From the NCBI RefSeq assembly GCF_018991925.1, contig NW_024732415.1, positions 3,536,049-3,600,048 on the forward strand: a DNA stretch of 64,000 nt, read 5' to 3'. A program made the translations under genes and the position numbers. This stretch comes from Homarus americanus (Eukaryota > Arthropoda > Malacostraca > Decapoda > Nephropidae). Shown piece by piece: positions 33,939 to 47,276 of this stretch; position 1 is the stretch's first letter; each line of letters begins with the position of its first letter. Under the pieces are notes generated by a model, which had not been told where the DNA came from, searched no databases, and saw only the letters and a program-made list of their open reading frames with translations.

Positions 33939-35699
33939 ACCATTACATATTCAATTCACATTTTAGTATTTGTTTTGTTAAGACTTTTTTTCATATTATC
34001 GGTGACGTCATGAGAGGTGATTAAAAATCTGAGATTTAAGGATTAGAGTAAATATATTTTATGAAAGAAATACACACTTCATGTTTTATAGTCATAATGA
34101 GAAAACATTTAATTACATCAAAACCTGATTAAGTTTGATGAAATGCTTTCTTTTTTGGGGGTGGGGGGAGGGTTGAGGGGAGGAGGGGGGAGAAGGAGGG
34201 GAGGGGGGTTGTTAGTCATATATTGAATTTACTGTATTTTGTTTCAATCATCTTTATTTTAATAGTTTATGGTCATTTTTTTTTTTTTGGTTTTAGAACG
34301 TAGCAGAGATTATAAAAGGCTGGGGACATACACGTGAGACAAACATAAACTGACAGAAATTTGGGTCATAATTTTTCACTGGAAGAAAATTAACTTTCTT
34401 TTTGGTCTGAACTTTTTTTTCCTTTGAGACTTACAGTGTGTCTTTCCGCCTGTGTCTCTGCTACGTTCCTCGTGATATAAAATATTACTTTAATGCATTG
34501 GTGACGAAGGTTTATGAAGAAAAAAAATATATATTAAGCCTACAGTTGTGTGATGATACTCCGGGCCCGTGAGTGACCCTGAACAGAGAGCAGTGAAACA
34601 GTGAGTACAGTCCGCCCCTCCACGACTGTTACTGTTTTCATCTATTTTTCACTGAACTCTTTTATTTTCTTTTGTTTACTCTAACCTAAGTACAGCCATC
34701 CTCGGCCTTATAACAAGAGGTAACGTAAAACTGAGTTTGAAGTTCATTGATTAATGTCAGCTGACCAAACGTTTACACTACATCAATGTTTGTAAACAAC
34801 AACAGCTGATTATATTGTGTGGTCATTTATGTTCTTTTGTTTTTTTTAAGAAGCCAATGTTTACTTTCTCTGCCTGTAGGTGTACAACTCAACAGACTGT
34901 CTAGCCGATTGGGGCATAGCACTGGTTTGACTTTATATTTATCTGACTTTGTTAGGGAAAATCGTCTCAGTATTGTTCCTCTAGAAAGACGATTTTCCCC
35001 GCACGGCATCACAGGTGTTTGATCAGCTGACCTCACATGATATGACTTAGATAGTTTGTTAAATATCTTGATGATAAACTGGTAGTTTAGCACTGGTTTA
35101 CAATATTGTACACTAGAATATTGTACTACGTCTAGAAAAATACTTAGACTAAGTCCTACTCAAAGAGATTTTTTTTTTTTTTTAAGGAAAAGTGGAGATG
35201 AACAAAGTAAAATGGAGATTTATAAAACAAAAAAAAAAAAAACAAAAAACAAATTCCCAATTGAAACAAATGCTGCTGTTGGGCTTTTTTCTTTAATTAT
35301 TTAAAGGTAATTTCAGGTGAGATGAAGATAATTAACAGTTCAAATTAAACTGTCTTTCAGGAAGTTCAAAACCTAATCTAATCTCACAGTTCTGAGTGAG
35401 AGAGTATTGTCCCCTGTTGTGAGGCAGACAGTCTCCCACACCAGGATTTAGGCTTTTGGTTTATAATTTGATGGAGTGATGAATGTGTCAGTAAGATGGT
35501 CAGTCACGGTTATCGCTCGAGTGATCTTAGCAATATTTTAGAATTTAGTTTATTGTTTTAAGCATTATTATGATGTTATTAACTCGTTACTTCATCTTCC
35601 TTGTACAAGAAGACACACGTGTTATTATAACCGGGTGGTCTGATGGGGCTCGTACCGTGTGTCACGCTAACGGTACTGTAAGTCATAAAGGAAAATGTG
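33939..35699. other. AT-rich unique sequence
   Basis: G-rich patch at 34158-34209. A 13-bp perfect stem (GGGAAAATCGTCT and its complement) spans 34955-34999. No exon could be supported. Confidence 0.45.
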
Positions 35700-36117
35700 C
35701 TACTGAATTAATGTTGAAATGTACTACTACTACTACTAATAATAATAATGATAAATAATAATGATAACAACAAAAACAACTAATAACAATAATAATGATA
35801 AATAATAATGATAACATAAACAACTACTAATAATAATAATGATAAATAATAATGATAACAACAAAAACAACTAATAACAATAATAATAATAATGATAACA
35901 ACAAAAACAACTAATAACAATAATAATAATAATAATAATAATAACAACTAATAATAATAATGATGATAAATAATAATGATAACAACAACAAAAACAACTA
36001 ATAATAATAATAATGATAAATAATAATTCTAATGAAAACAAAAACAACAACAACTAATAATAACAATAACAATAACAATAAATAATAATAATACCACCAC
36101 TACCACTACTACAAATA

Positions 36118-36150
<33 letters not shown>
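35700..36150. repeat. (AAT/AAC/GATA) compound tract and (CA)n
   Basis: Repeating block of about 50-65 bases with AATAATGATAACAACAAAAA, ending in CA at 36120-36150. Confidence 0.85.
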
Positions 36151-36155
<5 letters not shown>

Positions 36156-37275
36156 GCTAACTTTGACCAACTAGAAATAATCCTTTAAAACAATTATTCA
36201 CACCTAACAACCTTTTAAAACGTAAACAAATAATATTTCTATGATAACAAAAGAAAAAATATCCTTTATATATGACGAACGTAATAAGAGAAGCAACTGC
36301 ATAAAAAAAATAAGAAGCTGGACAGACATACGTAGACACAAGAAAAAGAATAATAAGCACAACGACGAAATCCACCATCACCACCACCTCCAGATATCGT
36401 CTTGAACTACCTTCCATAAACACAACGATAACCGATGCTAAGTAATTTTTACGATAATATTTAAAAAAAAAAACAAATCTTTATCACACACAGCCTGGAC
36501 AGATAAATTCTTCAATAGAATAACAAAACAAGACATTAAAGGAAGTTTATCTCAACGTATCGTAATTATTTTGGGATATGATTCACAAAAAAATTTAAAT
36601 ACACAAATAGTTTAGGAGAGTTTCATCTTAGCGATATAACTAACATAGTTTAGTGAGTTGCCCGTCATGTAGGGATTACAAGACATTGATGTATTACAAG
36701 AACACATAAAGGTAGTGGGGTTTAGAGTGTGTTTATTTGTGTGTGAATGTATTTATAGTATTATGTGAGTGCGTTTGCGTGCGTTTGTGCATCACTGGAC
36801 ACGTGGTAATTCTGGTATGAAGTAGTACAGCGTCTCCAAACTTAAAATCGTATGTGTTAGGTTGACGAGATATTTACTTTATAAAAACATCGGCGTCTCA
36901 TTGGCTGATTCGTTAACCAGTGAAAGACGAGTCGAAATTAAAAAAAAATGTATATTGTGACGCCGATATGGAAGCTACGCCAGATGAACGTTCGCTCAAC
37001 CTCTGCCAGCAGTGACGTTCTTTTACGATAGAAGTTGAAGTCCCATTACCAAGGACCATCAAATATATTGCCTTTAGGATTTATTTTGCGGAATAAGTAA
37101 TTAAAAAAAAAGAATAATAAACAAAACATTAAGATCTTTACGTTTATTTTTTGTAGAAATTAAAAAAAGGTGTGTAACGTCCATTGGCAGGAAGGGACAG
37201 TAGCTGGTATTATCACAAATGTGTTTCGGATAATTTCCTCGACTTTTTGAAGCCGACGTGACAACCAATCAGACA
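36151..37275. other. AT-rich unique sequence
   Basis: No gene or RNA supported. Confidence 0.45.
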
Positions 37276-37279
37276 GGAA

Positions 37280-37660
37280 ATGGCGCGAAAATAATGGCCG
37301 GAAATATTGACGGGAAGTGTTGGCTGTAAGCATTGACGGGGAAATTTTAGTGCGAACGTTGGCAGGAAAAAGAGACGGGAGGTTTTGGTAGGAAAAATTA
37401 TGAGTAAAAAATGAAGGTAGTGTTGGCGGGGAAAATTGTCAGGGAGTAATGATAGAACGTATTACCAGAAAGTCCTGTTAGGGGAAGATAGCCGAGAGAT
37501 TTAACAAGAAAAAATTACGGGAAACTTTGGCGGGGGAAGATTAGCTGAAGAAATTTTACTGTGAATATTGAAGGAAGAAATTGGTGGGAAATAGTGGCTA
37601 GAAACTTTCCTAGCGAACATCCCCGGAACAAAAATTACTGAGGAGAATTGGAAGAAAACT
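37280..37660. repeat. degenerate ~25-bp repeat with TTGGCGGGAA-like boxes
   Basis: Recurring TTGACGGG, TTGGCGGG and GGGAAA phrases. Several resemble E2F sites (TTGGCGGGAA type). Strongly diverged. Confidence 0.5.
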
Positions 37661-37835
37661 GATTTAGCTGGTGAGAGTAAAAGTTTGTCCCCACGAATAG
37701 AGTTGTTTACCTGTTTACAAAGTTTAGGGGATACGAACACATTTTTCACTGATCATCTTCGTGAACATAAACGAATTAAAAGAAACACATAAATATGAAA
37801 ATGTTTTGATGTAAATGAAGAGATATATAGATAAC

Positions 37836-37839
<4 letters not shown>

Positions 37840-37917
<78 letters not shown>
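37840..37917. repeat. (GA)n microsatellite
   Basis: Uninterrupted run followed by a purine-rich tract to 38080. Confidence 0.97.
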
Positions 37918-37919
<2 letters not shown>

Positions 37920-38274
37920 GAGGTTGTTGACATCTTTGACTCAATCAGCTCTGGTGAAGAGGAGGAGAAAGATGAGGGGAGAAGAAGGAGAGAAAGAAGA
38001 AGACGAAGAAGGAAAACAAATAGAAGAAAATCAATGAAAAGTAAAACAAAACCAAAAATAAGAATAAAAAAGAAAGCTAACAATTGTCGTGTGAAAGTAA
38101 GAAAGTACTCTCTGCTGGCTACACCTGTCTATTATACGGGTGTTTGACTTTCTCTCCTTGGTGAAAGGAGCCGCTCACTTCCCACCACCAGTTTGGGGAA
38201 GAAAATTGGTTCTTTGGGTTAGAAACTTTCACCAATATTGACATTTTTTTCTCCTGGCTTGACAGGTAGATGAT

Positions 38275-38560
38275 GGAGGGAGGGAGGAGGGAGGGAGGGA
38301 GAGAGGGAGGGAGGGATGGAGGGAGAGAGGGAGAGGAGAGAGGGTGGATGAAGGGAATTGGATAGGAAGAAGGGAAGAAGGAAGAGTAGGTGAAGGAAGG
38401 GGAAGGGACGGTAGGTGAAGGAAGGGAGGTTGGAAAGAAGGGAGGGAGGGAGAGATGAAGATAGGGGGTGGTAAGGAGGAAGGGTGGATGAAGGCAGGGG
38501 TTGGAAAGGAGGGAGGGAAGGGAGGAGGAGGGGAGGGGAGGGGAGGGGAGGGGGGAGGGG
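38275..38560. repeat. GGGA polypurine tract
   Basis: Nearly all purine on the plus strand, with GGGAGGGAGG phrases and an AGGTTGGAAAG repeat. Confidence 0.85.
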
Positions 38561-38658
38561 GAGTTCGACAATCGCAGAAAAAATTGTCAACAAAAACAAC
38601 AAATTACTCTTAAATTTGTAACAATTCTTCACTTCATTCGGTCTGAAAATTGGTGGCG

Positions 38659-38660
<2 letters not shown>

Positions 38661-38709
<49 letters not shown>
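38661..38709. repeat. (GT)n microsatellite
   Basis: Uninterrupted GT run. Confidence 0.97.
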
Positions 38710-38710
<1 letters not shown>

Positions 38711-38979
38711 TAAGGTAAAGACAATGGCCCCGGTCGCCCACCCTTTTAGTTATATTGGATTTTTTTCCATTTCCGTGTTTCATTTTATTTAATTATCGAC
38801 ACAACAATCACAACCTCTATCAAACGGTCCAATGAGTTCCGAAATTGTGTCACACGTGAACTGTATATGTGACCCGGGTTTAAGTTTTCAGAGTGAACGA
38901 TATTACCGATCTAACCTAACCCGATATTCTGGTTCAAGAATTAACGAAATTGCATCACACATATATGTTTGTATATACC

Positions 38980-38984
<5 letters not shown>

Positions 38985-39021
<37 letters not shown>
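38985..39021. repeat. (TA)n microsatellite
   Basis: TA run. Confidence 0.95.
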
Positions 39022-39023
<2 letters not shown>

Positions 39024-40270
39024 ATATATCTATGTTTATATCTATAGAGTATCCTAGAAATTGGGTCCCATAGGAGGAATTTATACTTTTCAGTTCGATT
39101 TTATTCTGACGTCAGTAATGGCGATAAGGGTGGCGATATAGCGAGCTGTAACTTACGGGGGCATATATAAAATAAATGAATAAGTAAATAAAAACACACG
39201 TATGTATGAATGTCATGTATGCAGAAAATAAAATGTAAAAACAAAGATATGGGTCACATGTATAAAACAGTTCCATTACCCAAATTTAGAAGATTTTGTG
39301 TCATTTAAGTTATCCGGTTATAAGGACCTGAAATTCATGAAATGATTATCACAAATGTGATAACTCGTTTTTAAAGGACAAGAGTAGATTAAATTCAGTC
39401 ATAATATGAGACACGATTTTAAAATTATGGAAAAAACTAGATGTTATATTTCCTTTGTCAATACGAAAGAAAAAATATACATTACTAACGATTTTTGTCT
39501 TGATATTCTCGGTAACGGGTCTTGGGAAGCGTTTTATTGTACACAAACGAACGCAAACACTCTGTATAATTGCAAACAAGCAACATTGTGTCTTTGAGGT
39601 GTAAACAAAATTATGAATTTTATATATAAATAAATAACACTTAGAGAGGCTTGTCGAATATATTTAACTGATTTAAATTTCACGAAAAAAAGAAAAAAAA
39701 AAAACCCTTGATTTTTTATATATATATTATTTTGTTTGTTTGTTTGGGTTAGTGATTAGAATCGATGTTTTAAAAATTTAAGTTTGGTCATTTTATATTA
39801 AACTTTAATATATAATTTAATATCATATATACACATTAATTTTGATATGAAACACGACCATGGATATAAATTTCTAAAAAAATAAATAAAAAATAAAAGA
39901 AATTAACTAAACATTCAAACTTACACTTAAATTTGAAATGAACGTGAATATCTTAAAGTAACTTATAACTGTAGTGATCAAACTTAGAAAAAAACACACT
40001 TAGAAAAATAATAAAAATGTGAAAGATGAAGTTGCGAGTTACTGTATACAAGAAAATGTATTTAAAACTCCCACAAACGTAAAAGAATTGACTAAGAATT
40101 GATAAATAATTTTGTAATATTTCAAATGGGCTTAAAATGGACGCAGAAACCAGAATACAGTCACTATGTATTTTGTATTATGTAATGTGTATAATTTTGC
40201 GTCGGTTTTATGTGTTTTGGTAGAGCACTTAATTGTAGTGTATTTTTCACATGTATCTAATGAAGTGTAT
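39022..40270. other. very AT-rich unique sequence
   Basis: No feature seen. Confidence 0.45.
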
Positions 40271-40272
40271 AT

Positions 40273-40366
40273 ATGACTGAAGTGCATGTTTTTGAAGCGT
40301 ATATAACTGAAGTCCATGTTTTTGAAGTGTATATAGCTGGAGTGCATGTTTTTGAAGAGTACCTTA
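40273..40366. repeat. 30-bp repeat, three copies
   Basis: Copies of ACTGAAGTGCATGTTTTTGA plus AGCGTATATA. They give an in-frame EVHVFE-x-Y peptide repeat, too short to call coding. Confidence 0.8.
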
Positions 40367-40559
40367 ATAAAGTGTACCTATATCAGTGTCAAGGGCAAGA
40401 TAGTGTCAGGCAACGCAATAAACACAGACTCGGAATCCATTATCTCACTCAAGATGCAGAATTTTATCCTCAACTAAAACGTTTTTCTCCTTATTTAAAA
40501 GAAACTTAAATAAGACATTTCGGATTACTAACGAACCAAGATGGGTTTCGCTTTAGCTG

Positions 40560-41430
40560 TTAGATAAAGATTTGAATCCATATGTTACGTGGGATAAAGA
40601 GTTGAATCCTTAGTTATAGATGGCGTTAAGTGGTTAATCCTTTATGTTATGTGAGATCAAGTAGTTAATCCCTTATAGTGCCTTTGAAGAAGGGTTTAAA
40701 TCCTTCATGCTACATAGGCTAATAAAGAGGTTAATCCTCTATATTCTGTATGATAGAAAGATAGATCTAGGTTGGTCATGAGGTTTAAATCCTCATCACT
40801 ATATAGGATAAAGGGTTCAATCTTCTTTACTATGCAGGATAAAGATTAAACCCTGAATTCCTGGTAGGAAAAAATCCTTTATATTTTGTAAGATACTATG
40901 TAGGATAAAGGGTGAACATCTCTATTTCAGGCAGGATATAGAGATAAATCCTCTTAGCTATTTACAGTAAAGGATTAAATCCTCTTTAACATGACTAAGG
41001 GTTCAATACATTGTTTGGGAGAAAGTGATAGAATCCTTATACTAAATAGGATAAATTGTTTGACTCTTCACATAGGATAAAGGGTTAAATCCCCTATACC
41101 AAGTAAGAAAAAAATAAATAAATGAATCATCTACACTACAACGAATTGAATCTTATATTCACACGCGGGATGGAGTAGATCCCATAAATCACAAGGTTAG
41201 GAGTATAAGATGATATGTATGACGAGGCTTAAGGGACCAGATCCTGTATACCGTATAAGAGATTGGATTAAGACCTGTGTATATTATAGTTATAAGGGAT
41301 CCAATCCTCCACAGAAATAATAATGACAACCATCCCACGTAGAAATATACCATGATTAAGAGATTAATAAAGGATTTTAAAGCTAATCCCCTTATAATTC
41401 TATTCTAATCCCATGTAAAGGATTCGAATC
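40560..41430. repeat. degenerate ~35-45-bp array with GGATAAAGGGTTAAATCC
   Basis: About twenty diverged units around TAGGATAAAGGGTTAAATCC. The phrase GGATnAAGGGTTnAATCC is itself close to an inverted repeat. Confidence 0.65.
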
Positions 41431-42100
41431 CTCTCAACAGTATCCACGACCGTCAGACGTTAAGGATATCCACCAATAGCAGTAGGTCTTCGTACAAGGA
41501 GTTATAAGAATACTTCAGTTAAATCTGACCATGACAAGGTAGAGTGAACCCTATGTACTGTAGCCAATAGAAGCCATATTTGTTATTTAAGATGCATAAA
41601 ATGTCCCTTTACTTTTAATATAGGCGATTATTTTGATTAAAAGCTTGATATAGTCTTTCTTGAGAATATTTTATTAAATATATATTTGTATTATATATAT
41701 ATATATAGATATCTTCATAATCGTATGTACAAAAGCCACCTAAATACTGTTTTTTTTAATATATATATATAAACCTATTTATTATACTACCCAGCTACCA
41801 AAAACACATGGTTATTTAGGTCGTCGTCTTTTGTTTTAGGTTTTAAATCTATAAAGAACGAGGGAGCGTTCGCGTAGCATCAAAATCGTCTACAAGAACG
41901 CTGACCCAAAACAAATAAAGGGCTTAGCAGACGACCAGCCAAAATGAAAAATAAATAAGAACCAGGAAGAGAAAGATGAGAAAAATATAAAAATGAAAAC
42001 AAAAAACTCAGAATGATGAAATAAATAAAGGAAGACAGAATAATTATATAGAGTAGATATGAGGCGATAATCCAATCTTGGTGGTTGGGTGGAAGGGGTG
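41431..42100. other. AT-rich unique sequence
   Basis: No feature seen. Confidence 0.4.
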
Positions 42101-43754
42101 GCCGTCAACCAGTTCTAGACAGTACTGGCAGCCGTCAACCAGTTCTAGACAGTACTGGCAGCCGTCAACCAGTTTTAGAAAGTACTGGCAGCCGTCAACC
42201 AGTTCTAGACAGTACTGGCAGCCGTCAACCAGTTCTAGACAGTACTGGTAGCCGTCAACCAGTTCTAGACAGTACTGGTAGCCGTCAACCAGTTCTAGAC
42301 AGTACTGGTAGCCGTCAACTAGTTCGAGACAGTACTGGTAGCCGTCAACCAGTTCTAGACAGTACTGGCAGCCGTCAACCAGTTCTAGACAGTACTGGTA
42401 GCCGTCAACCAGTTTTAGAAAGTACTGGTAGCCGTCAACCAGTTCGAGACAGTACTGGTAGCCGTCAACCAGTTCTAGACAGTACTGGTAGCCGTCAACC
42501 AGTTCTAGACAGTACTGGTAGCTGTCAACTAGTTCGAGACAGTACTGGTAGCCGTCAACCAGTTCTAGACAGTACTGGTAGCTGTCAACTAGTTCGAGAC
42601 AGTACTTGGTAGCGTCAACAGTTCTAGACAGTACTGGCAGCCGTCAACCAGTTCTAGATAGTACTGGCAGCCGTCAACCAGTTCTAGAAAGTACTGGCAG
42701 CCGTCAAACTAGTTCGTAGATACTGGTAGTCACGTCAACCAGTTCTAGACAGTACTCGGCGAGCGTCAACCAGGTTCTAGAAAGTACTGGCAGCCGTCAA
42801 CCAGTTCTAGGCTAGTATTCGGTAGCCGTCAACCAGTTCTAGACAGTACCTCGGTAGCCGTCAACCAGTTCTAGATAGTATGCCTGTAGCCGTCAACCGT
42901 TCTAGACAGTACTGGTGAAGCCGTCAACCAGTTCTAGACAGTACTGGCAGCCGTCAACCAGTTCTAGATAGACGTTCGGTAGCCGTCAACCAGTTCTAGA
43001 CAGTACTGGCAGCCGTCAACCAGTTCTAGACAGTACTGGTAGCCGTCAACCAGTTCTAGACAGTACTGGTAGCCGTCAACCAGTTCTAGACAGTACTGGT
43101 AGCCGTCAACCAGTTCGAGACAGTACTGGTAGCCGTCAACCAGTTCTAGACAGTACTGGTAGCCGTCAACCAGTTCTAGACAGTACTGGCAGCCGTCAAC
43201 CAGTTCTAGACAGTACTGGTAGCCGTCAACAAGTTCGAGACAGTACTGGTAGCCGTCAACCAGTTCTGGGCAGTACTGGTAGCCGTCAACCAGTTCTAGA
43301 CAGTACTGGTAGCCGTCAACTAGTTCTAGACAGTACCGGTAGCCGTCAACCAGTTCTAGACAGTACTGGCAGCCGTAAACCAGTTCTAGACAGTACTGGT
43401 AGCCGTCAACCAATTCTAGACAGTACTGGCAGCCGTCAACCAGTTCTAGACAGTACTGGTAGCCGTCAACCAGTTTTAGAAAGTACTGGTAGCCGTTAAC
43501 CAGTTCTAGACAGTACTGGTAGCTGTCAACTAGTTCGAGACAGTACTGGTAGCCGTCAACCAGTTCGAGACAGTACTGGTAGCCGTCAACCAGTTCTAGA
43601 CAGTACTGGTAGCCGTCAACCAGTTCTAGACAGTACTGGTAGCCGTCAACCAGTTCTAGACAGTACTGGTAGCCGTCAACCAGTTCTAGACAGTACTGGT
43701 AGCCGTCAACCAGTTCTAGACAGTACTGGTAGCCGTCAACCAGTTCTAGACAGC
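42101..43754. repeat. 30-bp minisatellite, ~55 copies
   Basis: Unit of CCGTCAACCAGTTCTAGACA plus GTACTGGCAG. Variants (TTTTAGAAAG; TCGAGAC; GCTGTCAACTAGTTCGAGAC) recur in blocks, showing higher-order duplication. The 10-codon period yields STGSRQPVLD on plus (42085-42612) and VDGYQYCLEL on minus (42964-43413). From about 42600 to 42980 single-base indels are frequent and then cease. Confidence 0.97.
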
Positions 43755-45163
43755 CGTTAATTGGTTGTATCGCCTTTTCCGTTTTATTTGATTAACTTTG
43801 ACAACCAGTTTAAAAAATGGAAAAAATCAGAAACTAATTATTTCGGCCATTAAAATTAGAGGGAATTTTTGATGACAGAATTTTAATTAGATTTTATCCA
43901 ACAGATATGAAAAAAAATCAGAGACTACCTTTTGTCCAAGAGATTAAAAAAAAAGAAATAGGAAATAACGTTTTATCCAACAGATTAAAAAACTAAAATA
44001 AAATAGAATAAAAAAAAAGAAAAAACAGAAAGAAAAACTAACAGGAAGTAAAGTACTGTCAACAGATTACCCCAAAAATATAACAGGAAATACAGTTTTG
44101 TCCAACAGATAAAAAAAAGTAAAAAAAAAAAGAAAAAATCTTTTGAAATCCAGAACTTATTTTATATTTTTTTGTCCAACAGGTTAACAGAAAAACCCTT
44201 TTAGAATACAAAAGCCACCAACAAGTACATATTATTTTGTGTTAAAAGCCCGACTGAGCATAAGAAAAAAAAATTAAAATAAACCTTACAATTTATTACA
44301 TATTCTTGAGATACTTAAGGAGTCAAGTCATGATAAACAGACAGACTGCATTAGCGTCTTTGATCTATATATTATACAAATTCAGTTTTATCTTTTTCCT
44401 TCTCTATTTTTTGTTTGAAATCACAGGAAAAGTTAAGTGAATGACTAATTAGTTTGTTTTGGTGTAGTTAATATGTAATTGTTATTACTGATTAGGGATT
44501 AAGTCATCCTGTTATGTCTCTTAACATCTGGTTTTTCTGTCATTTCAAGCAAAATTTTCGAAAAAAAGAAAATATCACTTATATTACATTATGGCTTATA
44601 TCTTTTAATGCACAGATAGAATCAGCCAATCACGAGCTCGCTTATGTAAAACAACAAACACACATTGGCTTTAAGCAGCCAATGAGGAAGTTGCCATAAA
44701 TATTGAAGTCTTTGTATTTTAATTAGTCAAAATATTTTTGGTTACAAAGTTTCAGTACAATTAAAAATACTTCACATTATCCAACCAACCAAAATTTATG
44801 TCTCAGTCGCGAGTTCTGATTGGTTGGTTCTGGCCTGTGGTAAACTTGAGCTGTTCTTTTTTATTTCAATTTCACGGTAAACTTAGCGTTTTATTTTTAT
44901 TTTTTGAAATCCGTATTACAACTACAGTACTTAACCTTAAGCAAAACATATTGAGGCTTGACACACACACCTGCACGGCAAATATCCTACAGTGCAAACT
45001 ACTAATAATACGTATTTGATCATATGAATAACCTCATTTTTTGTGATTTATGGTTTTGATACCATGTATGTATGTATACCATGTATGTATGTATACCCCC
45101 TCGTACATGTATGTCCCTGTACTGACCCGCATCATACAACTCGGTGATCAATACACTCACACA

Positions 45164-45172
<9 letters not shown>
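43755..45172. other. AT-rich unique sequence
   Basis: Repeated phrases of TTTTGTCCAACAGATTAAA at several places between 43880 and 44190 suggest an old ~55-75-bp tandem repeat. No gene is seen. Confidence 0.45.

Positions 45173-45252
<80 letters not shown>
45173..45252. repeat. (TA)n microsatellite, ~80 bp
   Basis: Uninterrupted TA. Confidence 0.97.
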
Positions 45253-45254
<2 letters not shown>

Positions 45255-46098
45255 CACCAGTGCTGTGAGCACACCCCACTGTTCACGTTGTGTTGTGTCC
45301 TCTGGTTACAACATATTCATATTTTCAATCGACCGTTTAATTTATTTGTCACAAATCTTGTAAAAATACAAACACACACACATATAGTATTGTCTACCCT
45401 CACCAAGCTTCGGCTACACCACAACACCGAGCATTATAGTGCCGTGTCGTGAGCCCACAACACTCGGGAGACTTGGAAAATACGGTATTTTTTGTTAAAG
45501 TCTTTGACAGAACAAACATTATGATGGTTTAGCCAAGAAGGCTAAATGACCTTTTTCTTAAGTTCGAATTATCCCCGAAGCGTAACAAGGGTTAGAAACT
45601 TGTAATTGGGGAGAACTACTTTGTGACTAGTTAGGATGAAGCCCCTTTATACTGAATACATAGAAAATTATGACTTGTTTAGTTAGATTCTCAATTAGGT
45701 ACTTATAGAAATTAAAATATACTCTCTAAGTCATTTATTTTAATAACTTTATCTCAGAGATCCACAGCAGAGACTCTTTAGTCTCTGTCTGTCTGTATAT
45801 CAATCATCTGCAAATGAACTCTAGGTACCTGAGTAACTTGTTTAAGTGAATATAAGGGCAGTCGAGACCTCCTAAACCAGAAAAGATTGTTTTGACAACT
45901 GCAATTTTAGATTCATCCTGTAGAAGGTTAGAACTCCTACTGTAGAATGTAAGGACGCGTACTGTAGAAGGGAAGGTTGCTCCCACTGCAGTGTGCAGAG
46001 GCAGCTCTGATAATATCCCCTTGAAAGGTTAGGGTCCAGTGGTCCCGAGTCCTCAAAGACGCCAATCTAGCCAATATAATTTGGATCCATAAGATTTA
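45253..46098. other. unique sequence
   Basis: No feature supported. Confidence 0.4.
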
Positions 46099-46100
46099 AG

Positions 46101-46250
46101 TCCATTAGACTTGGGTCTGGTCCATTAGACTTGGGTCTGGTCCATTAGACTTGGGTCTGGTCCATTAGACTTGGGTCTGGTCCATTAGACTTGGGTCTGG
46201 TCCATTAGACTTAGGTCGGGTTTATTAGACTTGGGTCTATTGGAATTGAG
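46101..46250. repeat. 20-bp minisatellite, ~7 copies
   Basis: Unit TCCATTAGACTTGGGTCTGG. Five perfect copies, then decay. Confidence 0.95.
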
Positions 46251-46980
46251 GTTCACTACACTTGGGTCAGATTATCGTACTAGGCGTCATCTATAAATAA
46301 AACTTTCCATTTTAGGGACCCATCGGCCTTAAGACCCACCATTATTCACTTAAAAATAGTATTCAGTTACCTTAAATGCAACAGAGGCAATCTGAGTGTA
46401 CAATGGAACGAATTCTATTTGATGGAAATATTCCTCACAAGACTAGAACGTTACGTGTCTCAATTACAGTCTACAGCTTGATCAAAGAAAACGAGGAAGC
46501 TTTAATGATGATGATGATACATAAATAGCCTACGTTAGGGTTTGGCTAATGCAAGAGCAGGCAAAGCTTTGTAAAAGGTTCAGTAAATAAGAAGTATTCA
46601 TTCTCAAGCCGAGTTCATTGACGAATTGATTGATCTGTGTTTTCTATTTTGTTCAGTCTTGGGTCACTGGTTCAATTTCTACGTCTTTATAAGTAAGTAA
46701 ATATTATCAAATGCTTCAATTATATGTTTTAGCGAGCGAACAGTTACATAAATTGTATCTATTAAAGGATAAAACTAAATATGTATTTCAATCAGATCCT
46801 TTCATTTTTTCTTCTTTTTTTTTTTTACAATCATGAGGTACACAGTTTATGCCAGTATTACACGTCGATATCATCATAGTCACCCTCTTCAAAACCAAAA
46901 ACATCTCCATTTCACAGAAAACGGGAACTTCTCTCATTGAAAGCTCCCCCATAGTACAGTACAGTATATAAATAATATGT
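46251..46980. other. unique sequence downstream of the STAR gene
   Basis: No gene recognised. Confidence 0.4.
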
Positions 46981-46997
46981 TTCAGGGATATCGTTGT

Positions 46998-47003
46998 TTT
47001 ATT
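46998..47003 (-). terminator. poly(A) signal AATAAA of the STAR-type gene
   Basis: Minus-strand AATAAA (GTAAAATAAAACAACG) about 275 bases after the TAA stop at 47277. The position suits a 3' UTR of ordinary length. This is an assignment by position only. Confidence 0.4.
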
Positions 47004-47276
47004 TTACAACAATCCGCCACCTTGCACTCTTGTAGGAGTTCGTTTTTTTGTGTTTTTTGTTACGTTTTTAAAGAGGATCTGACGCAGTGAACGAAGGGTT
47101 TCTCCCCTGTACCTATGACGTGGACATTGGGAGCAGCAGATGAAACTTGGTGGACCCGTTCAACCACCCACAAAGAAAAATGAAGAGGTCCACTACCTTT
47201 GCGCGCGCAGCTCCTTCATCCCTCCCTCACGACGGCTCCTGGAGGTTGAGGACCCTTGATGGTGGTGGTGGTGTGT

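Noticed and set aside
34560..34612. Possible first exon ending at CAGTGAAACA/GTGAGTACAG
   Set aside because: One donor-like site only; no open frame, acceptor partner or motif to support it.
34955..34999. Terminator-like hairpin (13-bp stem)
   Set aside because: A single inverted repeat in unique AT-rich DNA with no gene beside it; could be chance.
42085..43413. Decapeptide-repeat proteins STGSRQPVLD and VDGYQYCLEL
   Set aside because: Both strands are open at once and the flanks give no start, stop or splice context; the 30-bp period explains it.
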